Assembly: GCF_009469605.1 (NCBI RefSeq)
Contig: NZ_SSXU01000028.1
Span: forward strand, 1-39,933
DNA: 39,933 nt
Direction of reading: 5' to 3'
Origin: Zoogloea sp. 1C4
GTDB taxonomy: Bacteria > Pseudomonadota > Gammaproteobacteria > Burkholderiales > Rhodocyclaceae
Shown: one piece after another, positions 26,308-33,690 of the stretch
Layout: every line of letters starts with the position of its first letter
Position numbering within the stretch: position 1 is the stretch's first letter
Position numbers and translations under genes: made by a program
Notes under the pieces: model-generated
Told to the model about the DNA's origin: nothing
Seen by the model: the letters and a program-made list of their open reading frames with translations, nothing else
The model's database searches: none

Positions 26308-26906
26308 TGATGGCAGACACGCCCCTCGTCCGTTGCGCCTGGTGCGGGGCCGATCCCCTGTACCAGGCCTACCACGACACCGAATGGGGCGTGCCGCTCC
26401 ACGACGACCGGGCGCTCTTCGAGCTGCTCACCCTCGAAGGCGCCCAGGCCGGGCTGTCGTGGCTCACCGTTCTCAAAAAGCGCGAAGGCTATCGCGAAGC
26501 CTTCGCCGGCTTCGACCCAGCCGTCGTCGCCCGCTTCACCGATGCCGACCAGGCGCGGCTGATGCAGAACCCGGGCATCGTCCGCAACCGGCTCAAGATC
26601 TCCTCCACCATCGACAACGCCCGCGCCTTTCTCGCCATCCAGGCCGAGTTCGGCAGCTTTGATGCGTGGCTGTGGCGCTTCGTGGATGGCCGCCCGATCC
26701 AGAACCGCCTCGCCAGCCTCGCCGACGCCCAGGCCAGCACGCCGCTGTCCGATGCGCTCAGCAAGGCCCTCAAACAGCGCGGTTTCCGCTTCGTCGGCAC
26801 CACCATCTGCTACGCCTTCATGCAGGCCGCCGGGCTGGTGAACGATCACACCACCGACTGCTTCCGCCACACCGAAGTGGCCGCGTTATCATCGCGCCCT
26901 CAGTAA
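26307..26906 (+). CDS. tag: DNA-3-methyladenine glycosylase I
   Basis: The protein has 199 residues. VRCAWCGADPLYQAYHDTEWGVP is the Tag N-terminus with the zinc-ligand Cys and His; the matching C-terminal ligands are in VNDHTTDCFRH. LFELLTLEGAQAGLSWLTVLKKREGYREAF holds the conserved Glu and Trp of the base-binding pocket. Tag removes 3-methyladenine from alkylated DNA. The start overlaps the Pat-like stop (TGATG), with a second Met three bases on. The length is normal for the family (about 190). Confidence 0.93.
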   Translation: MMADTPLVRCAWCGADPLYQAYHDTEWGVPLHDDRALFELLTLEGAQAGLSWLTVLKKREGYREAFAGFDPAVVARFTDADQARLMQNPGIVRNRLKISSTIDNARAFLAIQAEFGSFDAWLWRFVDGRPIQNRLASLADAQASTPLSDALSKALKQRGFRFVGTTICYAFMQAAGLVNDHTTDCFRHTEVAALSSRPQ

Positions 26907-26940
26907 CCTCTCCCGGGCCCAGGCAGGGCCCCGCAGAACC

Positions 26941-27789
26941 ATGACCGACCAGATCGAAACGGCCGAACTCCACGGCCAGCCCGTCCTCAAGCTGCAGACG
27001 CCCGACGGCGCCGTCGCCCTCGTCAGCCTCCACGGCGCGCAGGTGCTGTCGTGGACGCCCGCCGGTGGCGAAGACCGCCTGTACCTCAGCCCCAACGCCG
27101 TGTTCGACGGCCAGACCGCGATCCGCGGCGGCGTGCCGGTGTGCTTCCCGCAATTTGCCGGCAACGGCCCCCTCAAGGCTCACGGCTTTGCCCGCAACCG
27201 CCTGTGGTCGCTCGCCAACCAGCGCGCCGGCAAAGATTACGTGGTCGTCACCCTGCGTCTCGAAGACGACGCCGACACCCGCGCCCTGTGGCCCCACGCC
27301 TTTGCCGCCGAGATGAGCATCTCCATCGGCGGCGGCCGGCTCGACATGGAGCTGGAAGTCAGCAACACCGGCGACGCGCCCTTCAGCTTCACCGCCGCGC
27401 TGCACACCTACCTCAAGGTGCGCGAGGTGGAATCCCTGCGCATCGAAGGCCTGCGCGGGCTCGATTACACCGACACCGCAAACGGCGGCACCCTCAAGAA
27501 GGAAACCGGCGTCGGCGTGATGGTCGACGACGAGATCGACCGCATCTACCACCAGGCCCCGGCCACCATCCTGGTACGCGAGGACGACCGCGCGATGGGC
27601 GTCCACGCCGAGAACTTCCCCGACGTGGTGGTATGGAACCCGTGGGTGGACAAATGCGCCAAACTCGCCGACATGCCGGCCGACGGCTTCCGCCGGATGC
27701 TGTGCGTCGAAGCCGCCGCGGTGCGCGAGCCGATCGAGCTCGCCCCGGGCGCAGACTGGTGGGGTCGCCAGTCCCTCGTCGCCATGTAA
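26941..27789 (+). CDS. D-hexose-6-phosphate mutarotase (YeaD family)
   Basis: The protein has 282 residues, typical for YeaD-type aldose-1-epimerase-like proteins. Visible motifs are SLHGAQVLSWTP, AIRGGVPVCFPQF (substrate phosphate region), KAHGFARNRLW with the first catalytic His, FTAALHTYLKV with the second His, and VVWNPWVDKCAKLADM near the end. It interconverts anomers of glucose-6-phosphate in the cytoplasm. The Cys in CFPQF and the R-G-G are conserved in the family. It follows tag by 34 bases and is closed by a strong hairpin. Confidence 0.92.
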   Translation: MTDQIETAELHGQPVLKLQTPDGAVALVSLHGAQVLSWTPAGGEDRLYLSPNAVFDGQTAIRGGVPVCFPQFAGNGPLKAHGFARNRLWSLANQRAGKDYVVVTLRLEDDADTRALWPHAFAAEMSISIGGGRLDMELEVSNTGDAPFSFTAALHTYLKVREVESLRIEGLRGLDYTDTANGGTLKKETGVGVMVDDEIDRIYHQAPATILVREDDRAMGVHAENFPDVVVWNPWVDKCAKLADMPADGFRRMLCVEAAAVREPIELAPGADWWGRQSLVAM

Positions 27790-27805
27790 GGGCAGACAAA
27801 AAACA

Positions 27806-27827
27806 AACGGGGCCGCAAGGCCCCGTT
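27806..27827. terminator. Bidirectional terminator between mutarotase and SNase-like gene
   Basis: AACGGGGCC and GGCCCCGTT form a perfect 9-bp stem closed by GCAA. Read leftward it is followed by TGTTTTTT, so it is strong for the leftward gene; read rightward GTTGTTC follows. Confidence 0.85.
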
Positions 27828-27842
27828 GTTCATTCCGAGCAG

Positions 27843-27861
27843 ACGGCCCGCGAAGGGCCGT
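27843..27861. terminator. Second hairpin of the convergent terminator region
   Basis: ACGGCCC (27843-27849) pairs with GGGCCGT (27855-27861). It stands 15 bp from the stop of the leftward gene, in tandem with the preceding hairpin. The repeated GTTGTTCATT after both suggests local duplication. Confidence 0.6.
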
Positions 27862-27875
27862 TGTTCATTGCACGC

Positions 27876-29114
27876 TCAGTTGGCACCCCGCACGGTGTCG
27901 GCCACGTTGCGGCCATTGACGCGCACGACGGCGACGGTATGGCCGGACGGATCCACCTCGACCGGCTCGACGGTCAGGTTGCCCGCGTCCAGCGCGCGCT
28001 GCAGGCGCTGGGTGGCGTGCTCGGAGCTCATGCCGGGATCACGGGCATCCAGCCCCTGCACCCGGTACTTGCGACCGCTCTGATAGAACGTGGCGCCATC
28101 CATCGCGTAGGCCCGGGCCACGCCACGGGCGGGGCGCTGGGGCGGCGCGGTGGGCGCGGCCAGCGGCGGCGCAGACGGGCTGGACGCTACCGGGGCCGGT
28201 TGCGGCGCCGGGGCCACGGGCGCAGCGGCAGGCGCAGCCGCCACCGGCGCGGGCGCCGGCTCGGCCACGCGCGGCACGGCGATGGCGGCAGCCGCAGCAG
28301 CGGCGGCTTCGGCTGCCGACAGGCTCGAATTGCCCGCCATCGGCGCAACCGGGCGCACCGGCGCGGGCTTGGGCAGCTCGGTGGCCGGGCGCAGTTGCGG
28401 CGGCTGGATGGCGGCCGGTGCCGCAGCGGCCACCGGCGGCGGGATCACCACCGTCTGACGGCCCGTGGGCGCGGCCGGCGGGGGCGCCTGGAGCTGGCGC
28501 AGCGCCTGAGCACGGGGCAGCGGGGGCGCGGTGGGCGTGAAGGCTTCACGGCCGATCCCGGCGGAGCTTTCACGCGTCGGCCTTTCGGCACGCACCACCG
28601 GACGGGGCGCTTCAAGCTGCGGCTGAGGACGGGCCGGCGCGGCGACAACCGCCGGCGCACGACCACGCACCACCGGCGCCGGGGTCGGCGCCACGTTGCG
28701 GCCACCACGGGCGACGACCGGCGCGTTGCGGCCATTGTTCTTCTGCGTCACCATCGGCGCCGGGCGGGCGGCACCCCGGGCGACCGGTGCGGCCTTCTGC
28801 GGCGCAGCCTTGGCGGCAACCACCGGCGCGGCGCGGCCACCGCGGGCAGACGGCGCCGCCTTGGTCACCACCGGCTTGGCGGCCGGTGCGCGGGTGGCAA
28901 CGGCCTTGGGCGCCGGCTTGGCCTTCTGGGCCACCGGCTTGCCAGCAGGCTTCTGTGCAACGGGTTTCTGGGCGACCGGCTTGGGGGCCGGCTTGGACGC
29001 GGCAGGCTTTGCGGCCTTGGCCGGGTGCGCGGGCTGCGGCGCGGCAGAGGCATCGCCGCCTGCCACCATCAGACCGAACGCCACCGCTGCCAGCGTAGCG
29101 AATAGGGGGTTCAT
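27876..29114 (-). CDS. Ala/Pro/Lys-rich secreted protein with C-terminal SNase-like domain
   Basis: The protein has 412 residues. A signal peptide (about 2-24, LFATLAAVAFGLMVAGGDASA) is followed by about 310 residues of low-complexity Ala/Pro/Val/Arg/Lys sequence with repeats such as KPVAQKPVAQKP, likely disordered. The last 75 residues, from DGATFYQSGRKYRVQGLDA, follow the staphylococcal-nuclease layout (D-G-x-T-F, R-x-Q-G-L-D-A, A-x-x-R-L-x-x-x-L, V-D-x-x-G-x-x-x-A-V-V). The usual catalytic Arg/Glu pair is not clearly kept (Asp-Ala-Arg-Asp in place of D-A-P-E), so nuclease activity is doubtful. Start 29114 is chosen for the signal peptide and AGGAG upstream. It may bind wall or DNA in the periplasm. 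Confidence 0.75.
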   Translation of the reverse strand: MNPLFATLAAVAFGLMVAGGDASAAPQPAHPAKAAKPAASKPAPKPVAQKPVAQKPAGKPVAQKAKPAPKAVATRAPAAKPVVTKAAPSARGGRAAPVVAAKAAPQKAAPVARGAARPAPMVTQKNNGRNAPVVARGGRNVAPTPAPVVRGRAPAVVAAPARPQPQLEAPRPVVRAERPTRESSAGIGREAFTPTAPPLPRAQALRQLQAPPPAAPTGRQTVVIPPPVAAAAPAAIQPPQLRPATELPKPAPVRPVAPMAGNSSLSAAEAAAAAAAAIAVPRVAEPAPAPVAAAPAAAPVAPAPQPAPVASSPSAPPLAAPTAPPQRPARGVARAYAMDGATFYQSGRKYRVQGLDARDPGMSSEHATQRLQRALDAGNLTVEPVEVDPSGHTVAVVRVNGRNVADTVRGAN

Positions 29115-29297
29115 TAGGTGTGTATCTCCTGCGAGGCCGGGCACGTCGGATCAGACGGCCGGCGGGGCGTGCACGGGTGGGGGCTGCCCACGGCACGAAT
29201 AATCGGCGAATTCTACCGGAAAGTTGTCGGGCGACGGGCTTGCAGCGGCGGCCGGGTTTCTGCACCATGCGCCCTTTTTCCACGCCAGCAACCGTCC

Positions 29298-31625
29298 ATG
29301 CTTCTGCCGATCGAACAACGCATTGCCGCCGAGTTAGGTGTACAACCCCGCCAGGTTTCTGCGGCGGTCCAGCTTCTTGACGAAGGCGCGACCGTGCCCT
29401 TCGTGGCCCGCTACCGGAAAGAAGTCACCGGCGGCCTGGACGACACCCAGCTGCGCAACCTCGAAGAGCGCCTGGGCTACCTGCGCGAGCTGGAAGAACG
29501 CCGCGCCGCGGTGATCGCGAGCATCGACGAACAGGGCAAGCTCGACCCGGCCCTGCGCGACGCCATCGAGAACGCCGAGACCAAGCAGCGCCTCGAGGAT
29601 CTTTACCTCCCCTTCAAGCAGAAGCGCCGCACCAAGGCCCAGATCGCCCGCGAAGCCGGCATCGCGCCGCTGGCCGACGCCCTGCTGGCCGACCCGACCC
29701 TGACGCCCGAAACCGAAGCCACCAGTTACATCAACGCGGAAGCCGGTTTTGCCGACACCCGCGCGGTGCTCGACGGCGCCCGCCAGATTTTGATGGAGCG
29801 CTTTGCCGAAGACGCCGAGCTGCTGGGCACCCTGCGCGACTACCTGGCCGATCACGGCGTGGTGGCCTCCACTGTCATCGCCGACAAGGAGAACGACCCC
29901 AACGCCGCCAAGTTCCGCGACTGGTTCGACTTCCGCGAGGCGATCTCCACCGTGCCGTCGCACCGGGCGCTGGCCCTCTTCCGCGGCCGTAACGAAGGCT
30001 TCCTGCGCCTGCAGCTGGCGCTGGATTCCGACCCCACCGATGGCTCCGCCCCCGGCCCCAACCCCTGCGAGGCGCGCATCGCCGGCCGCTTCGGCATCAA
30101 GGATCAGGGCCGCCCGGCGGATTTCTGGCTGCGCGAAACCGTGCGCTGGGCCTGGAGCGTCAAGATCTCCCTGCACCTGGAGCTTGAACTCCTGGGCAAC
30201 CTGCGCGAGCAGGCCGAGGAAGAAGCCATCCGCGTGTTCGGCCGCAACCTGAAGGATCTGCTGCTGGCCGCACCCGCCGGCCCCCGCGCCACCCTGGGCC
30301 TCGACCCCGGCCTGCGCACCGGCGTGAAGGTGGCGGTGGTGGACCAGACCGGCAAGCTCCTCGACACCGGCGTGATCTACCCCCACGAACCCCGCCGCGA
30401 CTGGGACGGCAGCCTCCACGCGCTGGCCCGCCTGTGCGAGAAGCACAAGGTATCGCTCATCGCCATCGGCAACGGCACCGCCAGCCGCGAAACCGACAAG
30501 CTCGCCGCCGACCTCATCAAGCTGCGCCCCGAGCTGCACATGACCAAGATCGTGGTGTCGGAAGCCGGCGCCTCGGTGTATTCCGCATCCGAGCTCGCCG
30601 CCAAGGAATTCCCCGATCTCGACGTGAGCCTGCGCGGCGCCGTCTCCATCGCCCGCCGCCTGCAAGACCCGCTGGCCGAGCTGGTCAAGATCGACCCCAA
30701 ATCCATCGGCGTCGGCCAGTACCAGCATGACGTTAACCAGACCCGCCTCGCCCGCGCGCTGGATTCGGTGGTGGAAGACTGCGTGAACGCCGTGGGCGTG
30801 GATGTGAACATGGCCTCGGCCGCGCTGCTCACCCGCATCTCCGGCCTCAACCCCACGCTCGCCGCCAACATCGTCGCCCACCGCGACGCCAACGGCCCCT
30901 TCCCCAGCCGCGCCGCGCTGCTTGAAGTGCCGCGCCTCGGGCCCAAGACCTTCGAACAGGCCGCCGGCTTCCTGCGCATCACCAACGGCACCAACCCGCT
31001 CGATGCCTCGGCCGTCCACCCCGAAGCCTACCCGGTGGTCGAACGCATCCTCGCCGACATCCAGAAGGGCGTGCGCGATCTGCTGGGCGATTCCCGCACC
31101 ATCGGCCAGCTCAAGCCCGAGCGCTACGCCGACGAGCGCTTCGGCCTGCCCACCGTGCAGGACATCCTGAAGGAACTCGACAAGCCCGGCCGCGACCCGC
31201 GCCCCGAGTTCAAGACCGCCAGCTTCAAGGAAGGCGTGGAAGAGCTGAAGGATCTCGCCGAAGGCATGATCCTCGAAGGCGTCGTCACCAACGTCACCAA
31301 CTTTGGCGCCTTCGTGGACATCGGCGTGCACCAGGACGGCCTCGTGCACGTCTCCGCCCTCTCCGACCGCTTCGTGAAAGACCCCCACAGCGTGGTCAAG
31401 GCCGGCCAGGTGGTGAAGGTGAAGGTGCTGGAGGTAGACCTCCCCCGCAAGCGCATCGCCCTCACCATGCGCATGGGCGACCAGCCCGGCACCACCAGCC
31501 GCCCCGCTGGCGAACGCCGCGACGCCCCCCGCGGCAACCAGCGCGCCGCGGTTGCCAAACAGAACCGCGAGCCAGCGATGGCCGGGTCGCTTGCCAGCGC
31601 GTTTGCGAAAGCACTGAAGAAGTAA
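29298..31625 (+). CDS. tex: Tex family RNA-binding transcription accessory protein
   Basis: The protein has 775 residues, the normal Tex length. The N-terminal HTH region ([29 protein letters not shown]) with [18 protein letters not shown] is diagnostic. The YqgF-like domain holds [19 protein letters not shown] (about 330-350). Helix-hairpin-helix repeats lie around 500-570 ([38 protein letters not shown]). The C-terminal S1 domain runs about 652-725 ([21 protein letters not shown]). Tex acts in transcription and RNA processing in the cytoplasm. ATG 29298 fits the family start; the preceding frame is open but shows no homology. Confidence 0.95.
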   Translation: MLLPIEQRIAAELGVQPRQVSAAVQLLDEGATVPFVARYRKEVTGGLDDTQLRNLEERLGYLRELEERRAAVIASIDEQGKLDPALRDAIENAETKQRLEDLYLPFKQKRRTKAQIAREAGIAPLADALLADPTLTPETEATSYINAEAGFADTRAVLDGARQILMERFAEDAELLGTLRDYLADHGVVASTVIADKENDPNAAKFRDWFDFREAISTVPSHRALALFRGRNEGFLRLQLALDSDPTDGSAPGPNPCEARIAGRFGIKDQGRPADFWLRETVRWAWSVKISLHLELELLGNLREQAEEEAIRVFGRNLKDLLLAAPAGPRATLGLDPGLRTGVKVAVVDQTGKLLDTGVIYPHEPRRDWDGSLHALARLCEKHKVSLIAIGNGTASRETDKLAADLIKLRPELHMTKIVVSEAGASVYSASELAAKEFPDLDVSLRGAVSIARRLQDPLAELVKIDPKSIGVGQYQHDVNQTRLARALDSVVEDCVNAVGVDVNMASAALLTRISGLNPTLAANIVAHRDANGPFPSRAALLEVPRLGPKTFEQAAGFLRITNGTNPLDASAVHPEAYPVVERILADIQKGVRDLLGDSRTIGQLKPERYADERFGLPTVQDILKELDKPGRDPRPEFKTASFKEGVEELKDLAEGMILEGVVTNVTNFGAFVDIGVHQDGLVHVSALSDRFVKDPHSVVKAGQVVKVKVLEVDLPRKRIALTMRMGDQPGTTSRPAGERRDAPRGNQRAAVAKQNREPAMAGSLASAFAKALKK

Positions 31626-31633
31626 ATCACCCC

Positions 31634-31657
31634 GCGGGCCGGCCAAAACCGGCCCGC
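31634..31657 (+). terminator. Hairpin after tex
   Basis: GCGGGCCGG (31634-31642) pairs with CCGGCCCGC (31649-31657) around CCAAAA, nine bases after the tex stop. It lacks a T-tract, so it may terminate weakly or protect the 3' end. Confidence 0.55.
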
Positions 31658-31697
31658 AGCGCTTCAAGCAGCCCCCTCCGCCCACCTCCCCCTGTAG

Positions 31698-31715
31698 GTC
31701 GGACTTCAGTCCGAC
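31698..31715. repeat. REP-like palindrome
   Basis: GTCGGACTTCAGTCCGAC is a near-perfect palindrome preceded by TGTAG. This is the head and stem of the common bacterial REP family mobilised by RAYT transposases. A single copy is visible; no RAYT gene is in the window. Confidence 0.6.
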
Positions 31716-31917
31716 ACCCTCCCCCCACCGGCGCCCCCTCCCGCCGACGCAACACCCCAACCACAAGCCCGCCCAAAGCCCTCGCGCGCCTGAAGCCCCC
31801 CAGCCGCGCCGCCACCACCCCTCTTCGCCCCGCCACACCCGCCCCCGCCGGCCCCAGACCTCAATCCCAGCCCGCCGCGGAAAGCACCCGGCGCGTGCGA
31901 CGCGTCAATCTGCGCCG
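31716..31917. other. C-rich, strand-skewed gap without a gene
   Basis: About 200 bp of the plus strand is mostly C with little G or T, containing many CCCC and CCGCC runs. Long open frames appear on the G-rich complement, but their product is low-complexity Gly/Arg and I do not accept it as coding. It separates tex from the repeat array and marks the edge of the accessory segment. Confidence 0.5.
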
Positions 31918-32253
31918 CAAACCATGATGTGCACGCCTGCAACGACGATGTTGCACGCCCAACATCAACAATCGGCTCGCCAAACCTTTATGTTGGGCCG
32001 CCAACATAAACAGTGCACCGCGCTAACCTTTATGTTGAGGTCGCAAACTAAGGGTTTCGACCGTCAACATAAACAGTTGACGCACCAACATGAAGCACTG
32101 GGCTGTCAACATAAGGGTTAGCGTCGTCAACAGAAAGGTTATGCGACTCAACATAAGGGTTGCGCCGGTCAACATAAAGGTTGCGCAGGCCAACATGAGT
32201 GTTGGCGGCTCCAACATGAACACTGACGCATCCAGCATCAGCACGCCGCCCGC
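31918..32253. repeat. Array of sixteen degenerate 21-bp tandem units
   Basis: Units start every 21 bp from 31918 to 32233. The best-kept core is CAACATAAAGGTT (units at 32107, 32149 and 32170 nearly identical), followed by eight variable GC-rich bases. Units at 31981 and 32023 carry the exact reverse complement AACCTTTATGTTG in the same register. Divergence is highest at both ends. Because 21 bp equals seven codons and two helical turns, all frames repeat as heptapeptides and sites would lie on one DNA face. This is not a CRISPR array. Function is unknown; binding sites for the adjacent RHH protein or an iteron-like role are possible. Confidence 0.85.
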
Positions 32254-32269
32254 ATCCACCCACCGCGTT

Positions 32270-32288
32270 CACCACTGTGGTGTAAAAT
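32270..32288 (+). promoter_or_regulatory. Palindromic operator abutting a TAAAAT -10 box upstream of the RHH gene
   Basis: CACCAC-T-GTGGTG (32270-32282) is a perfect palindrome directly followed by TAAAAT (32283-32288), 33 bp before the RHH start. No good -35 is visible at the usual distance, as for activator- or repressor-controlled restriction-modification promoters. Autoregulation by the RHH protein is the natural inference. Confidence 0.5.
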
Positions 32289-32320
32289 GGTGCATTTGCT
32301 CTTCGGTTCGGAGAATAACC

Positions 32321-32554
32321 ATGCGGCCTCAGGCAAAACGCAACGATAGCGGGGCGCATGAGCGCACGGTTCGCGCCTCTATCAGTTTCCCGGAAGAGCA
32401 GTACCAAGCCCTGGAAAGGATCGCGGCGGAGAATAAAGTTTCTCTTGCTTGGGTCGTACGCGACGCGATCGATGGCTACTTGAAGTCCAAGCGGCCCCTT
32501 ATCCCGCATGGCACCGACGCTGAAGATGTGCAACAGAGAAGCCAGAGAGCGTGA
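32321..32554 (+). CDS. Small ribbon-helix-helix (CopG/Arc-type) DNA-binding protein
   Basis: The protein has 77 residues. The RHH core is TVRASISFPEEQYQALERIAAENKVSLAWVVRDAIDGYL: a beta-strand with alternating polar residues, helix A, the turn and helix B. The flanks are basic (N-terminus) and mixed (C-terminus). ATG 32321 is chosen because the core starts shortly after; the same frame is open further upstream through the 21-bp array, but that part is repeat-derived. Its stop overlaps the GTG of the methyltransferase, so both are translated together, which suggests a controller of the restriction-modification operon. Confidence 0.8.
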   Translation: MRPQAKRNDSGAHERTVRASISFPEEQYQALERIAAENKVSLAWVVRDAIDGYLKSKRPLIPHGTDAEDVQQRSQRA

Positions 32555-33672
32555 AAAAGAAATTTGAACAAAACGATAGCGAGATCAGGGTGCTATCCCT
32601 GTTCTCAGGCTGCGGTGGCATGGACTTCGGCGTGAAAGCAGCTGGCGGCCACGTCATTTTTTCGAACGACATTCTGGCGGACGCCTGCAAGACACTGGAA
32701 AAGTACTTTCCCGGCTCAGACATCCGCAATGCGGATATCTCAAGCATCCAGGCCTTCCCAGATGCCGACGTCGTGGTCGGAGGTTATCCCTGCCAATCTT
32801 TTTCAATGGCCGGCAACCGGGATCCTGAGAAGGACGAGCGGACGAGCCTGTACAAGCAATTTCTGCGTGTAGTCGGCATCGTGCGACCCAAGTATTTCGT
32901 TGCCGAGAATGTGTCCGGCCTCCAGCAATTGAGCAGTGGTACTTTCCTGAAGGAACAACTCGACGCATACAACCAGGCCGGCTACCACGTCACTTATAAG
33001 CTCCTGAACGCCAAGGACTACGGCGTGCCGCAGTCGAGGAAGCGACTATTCATCGTTGGCGTGAGGAAAGACTTGAACCAAGCCTTCGAGTTTCCAAAGG
33101 AAACTCACGGCAAAACGACCAAGGTTTCGGGCCTGCTCCTCCCCTACGCATCGCATGGCGACGCGATCAAAGGCATGCCCTTGTGGCCGGAAGGCGAGTT
33201 CTACGAGCGCCCTCATGATCCTGAAGGCCACTTCTCCTGGTACTACATGTCTCGGAACCGCAAAGCCAAGTGGGCTGACCCGGCTTTCACCGTCGTCGCT
33301 AACTGGCGGCATATAACACTGCATCCCGCCAGTCCGACGATGACTTTGACATGGTCCAACCTCGCGGATGGCTGGAAGCAGCGCTGGGATTTCTCCGACC
33401 AGTACGAGCACCTGGAAGCCGATCCAACACGCCCAAAGCTTGAAGCGCCACGCAGGCTGTCCTGGCGCGAATGCGCACGCATCCAGACCTTCGACAACGG
33501 ATTCACACCTGTTGGCGAAACGAACTCAAAGTTCACCCAGATCGGAAACGCCGTTCCGCCAAAGCTTGCAGAGGCAATATTCACCCACCTGTTCTCTGGT
33601 GCGGGCTTGGTAGCGCTTGACGCTCCCACTGTCCGTAAAGCCGCCTCGAACCAATATGCACCTACCCGTTGA
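32551..33672 (+). CDS. C5-cytosine DNA methyltransferase
   Basis: The protein has 373 residues with all main motifs. Motif I is LSLFSGCGGMDFG (16-28), motif IV is GGYPCQSFSMAG with catalytic Cys81, motif VI is AENVSGL, motif VIII is QSRKRLFIVG, and motifs IX-X end in FTQIGNAVPPKLAEAI. The target recognition region between VIII and IX is about 100 residues, so one short sequence is expected. It starts with GTG overlapping the RHH stop. It protects DNA, presumably from the enzyme encoded 18 bases downstream or another partner. Codon use is less GC-biased than the chromosome, indicating transfer. The recognition site cannot be read from sequence alone. Confidence 0.93.
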   Translation: MKKKFEQNDSEIRVLSLFSGCGGMDFGVKAAGGHVIFSNDILADACKTLEKYFPGSDIRNADISSIQAFPDADVVVGGYPCQSFSMAGNRDPEKDERTSLYKQFLRVVGIVRPKYFVAENVSGLQQLSSGTFLKEQLDAYNQAGYHVTYKLLNAKDYGVPQSRKRLFIVGVRKDLNQAFEFPKETHGKTTKVSGLLLPYASHGDAIKGMPLWPEGEFYERPHDPEGHFSWYYMSRNRKAKWADPAFTVVANWRHITLHPASPTMTLTWSNLADGWKQRWDFSDQYEHLEADPTRPKLEAPRRLSWRECARIQTFDNGFTPVGETNSKFTQIGNAVPPKLAEAIFTHLFSGAGLVALDAPTVRKAASNQYAPTR

Positions 33673-33690
33673 GTCTGCAAAAGGATTGCT

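Noticed and set aside
31627-31836. Gly/Arg-rich minus-strand frame after tex
   Set aside because: Product of a C-rich skewed stretch; low complexity and no start signal.
29334-31838. Long minus-strand frame opposite tex
   Set aside because: Same reason: low-complexity shadow with no domain or start signal.
31918-32253. CRISPR array
   Set aside because: Units are 21 bp with 8-bp variable parts and a degenerate core; no 28-37 bp repeat, no unique 30-bp spacers, no cas genes.
32023-32259. Heptad-repeat protein encoded by the 21-bp array on the minus strand
   Set aside because: A 21-bp period keeps frames open and repetitive by arithmetic; no ribosome binding site and no flanking non-repeat domain.
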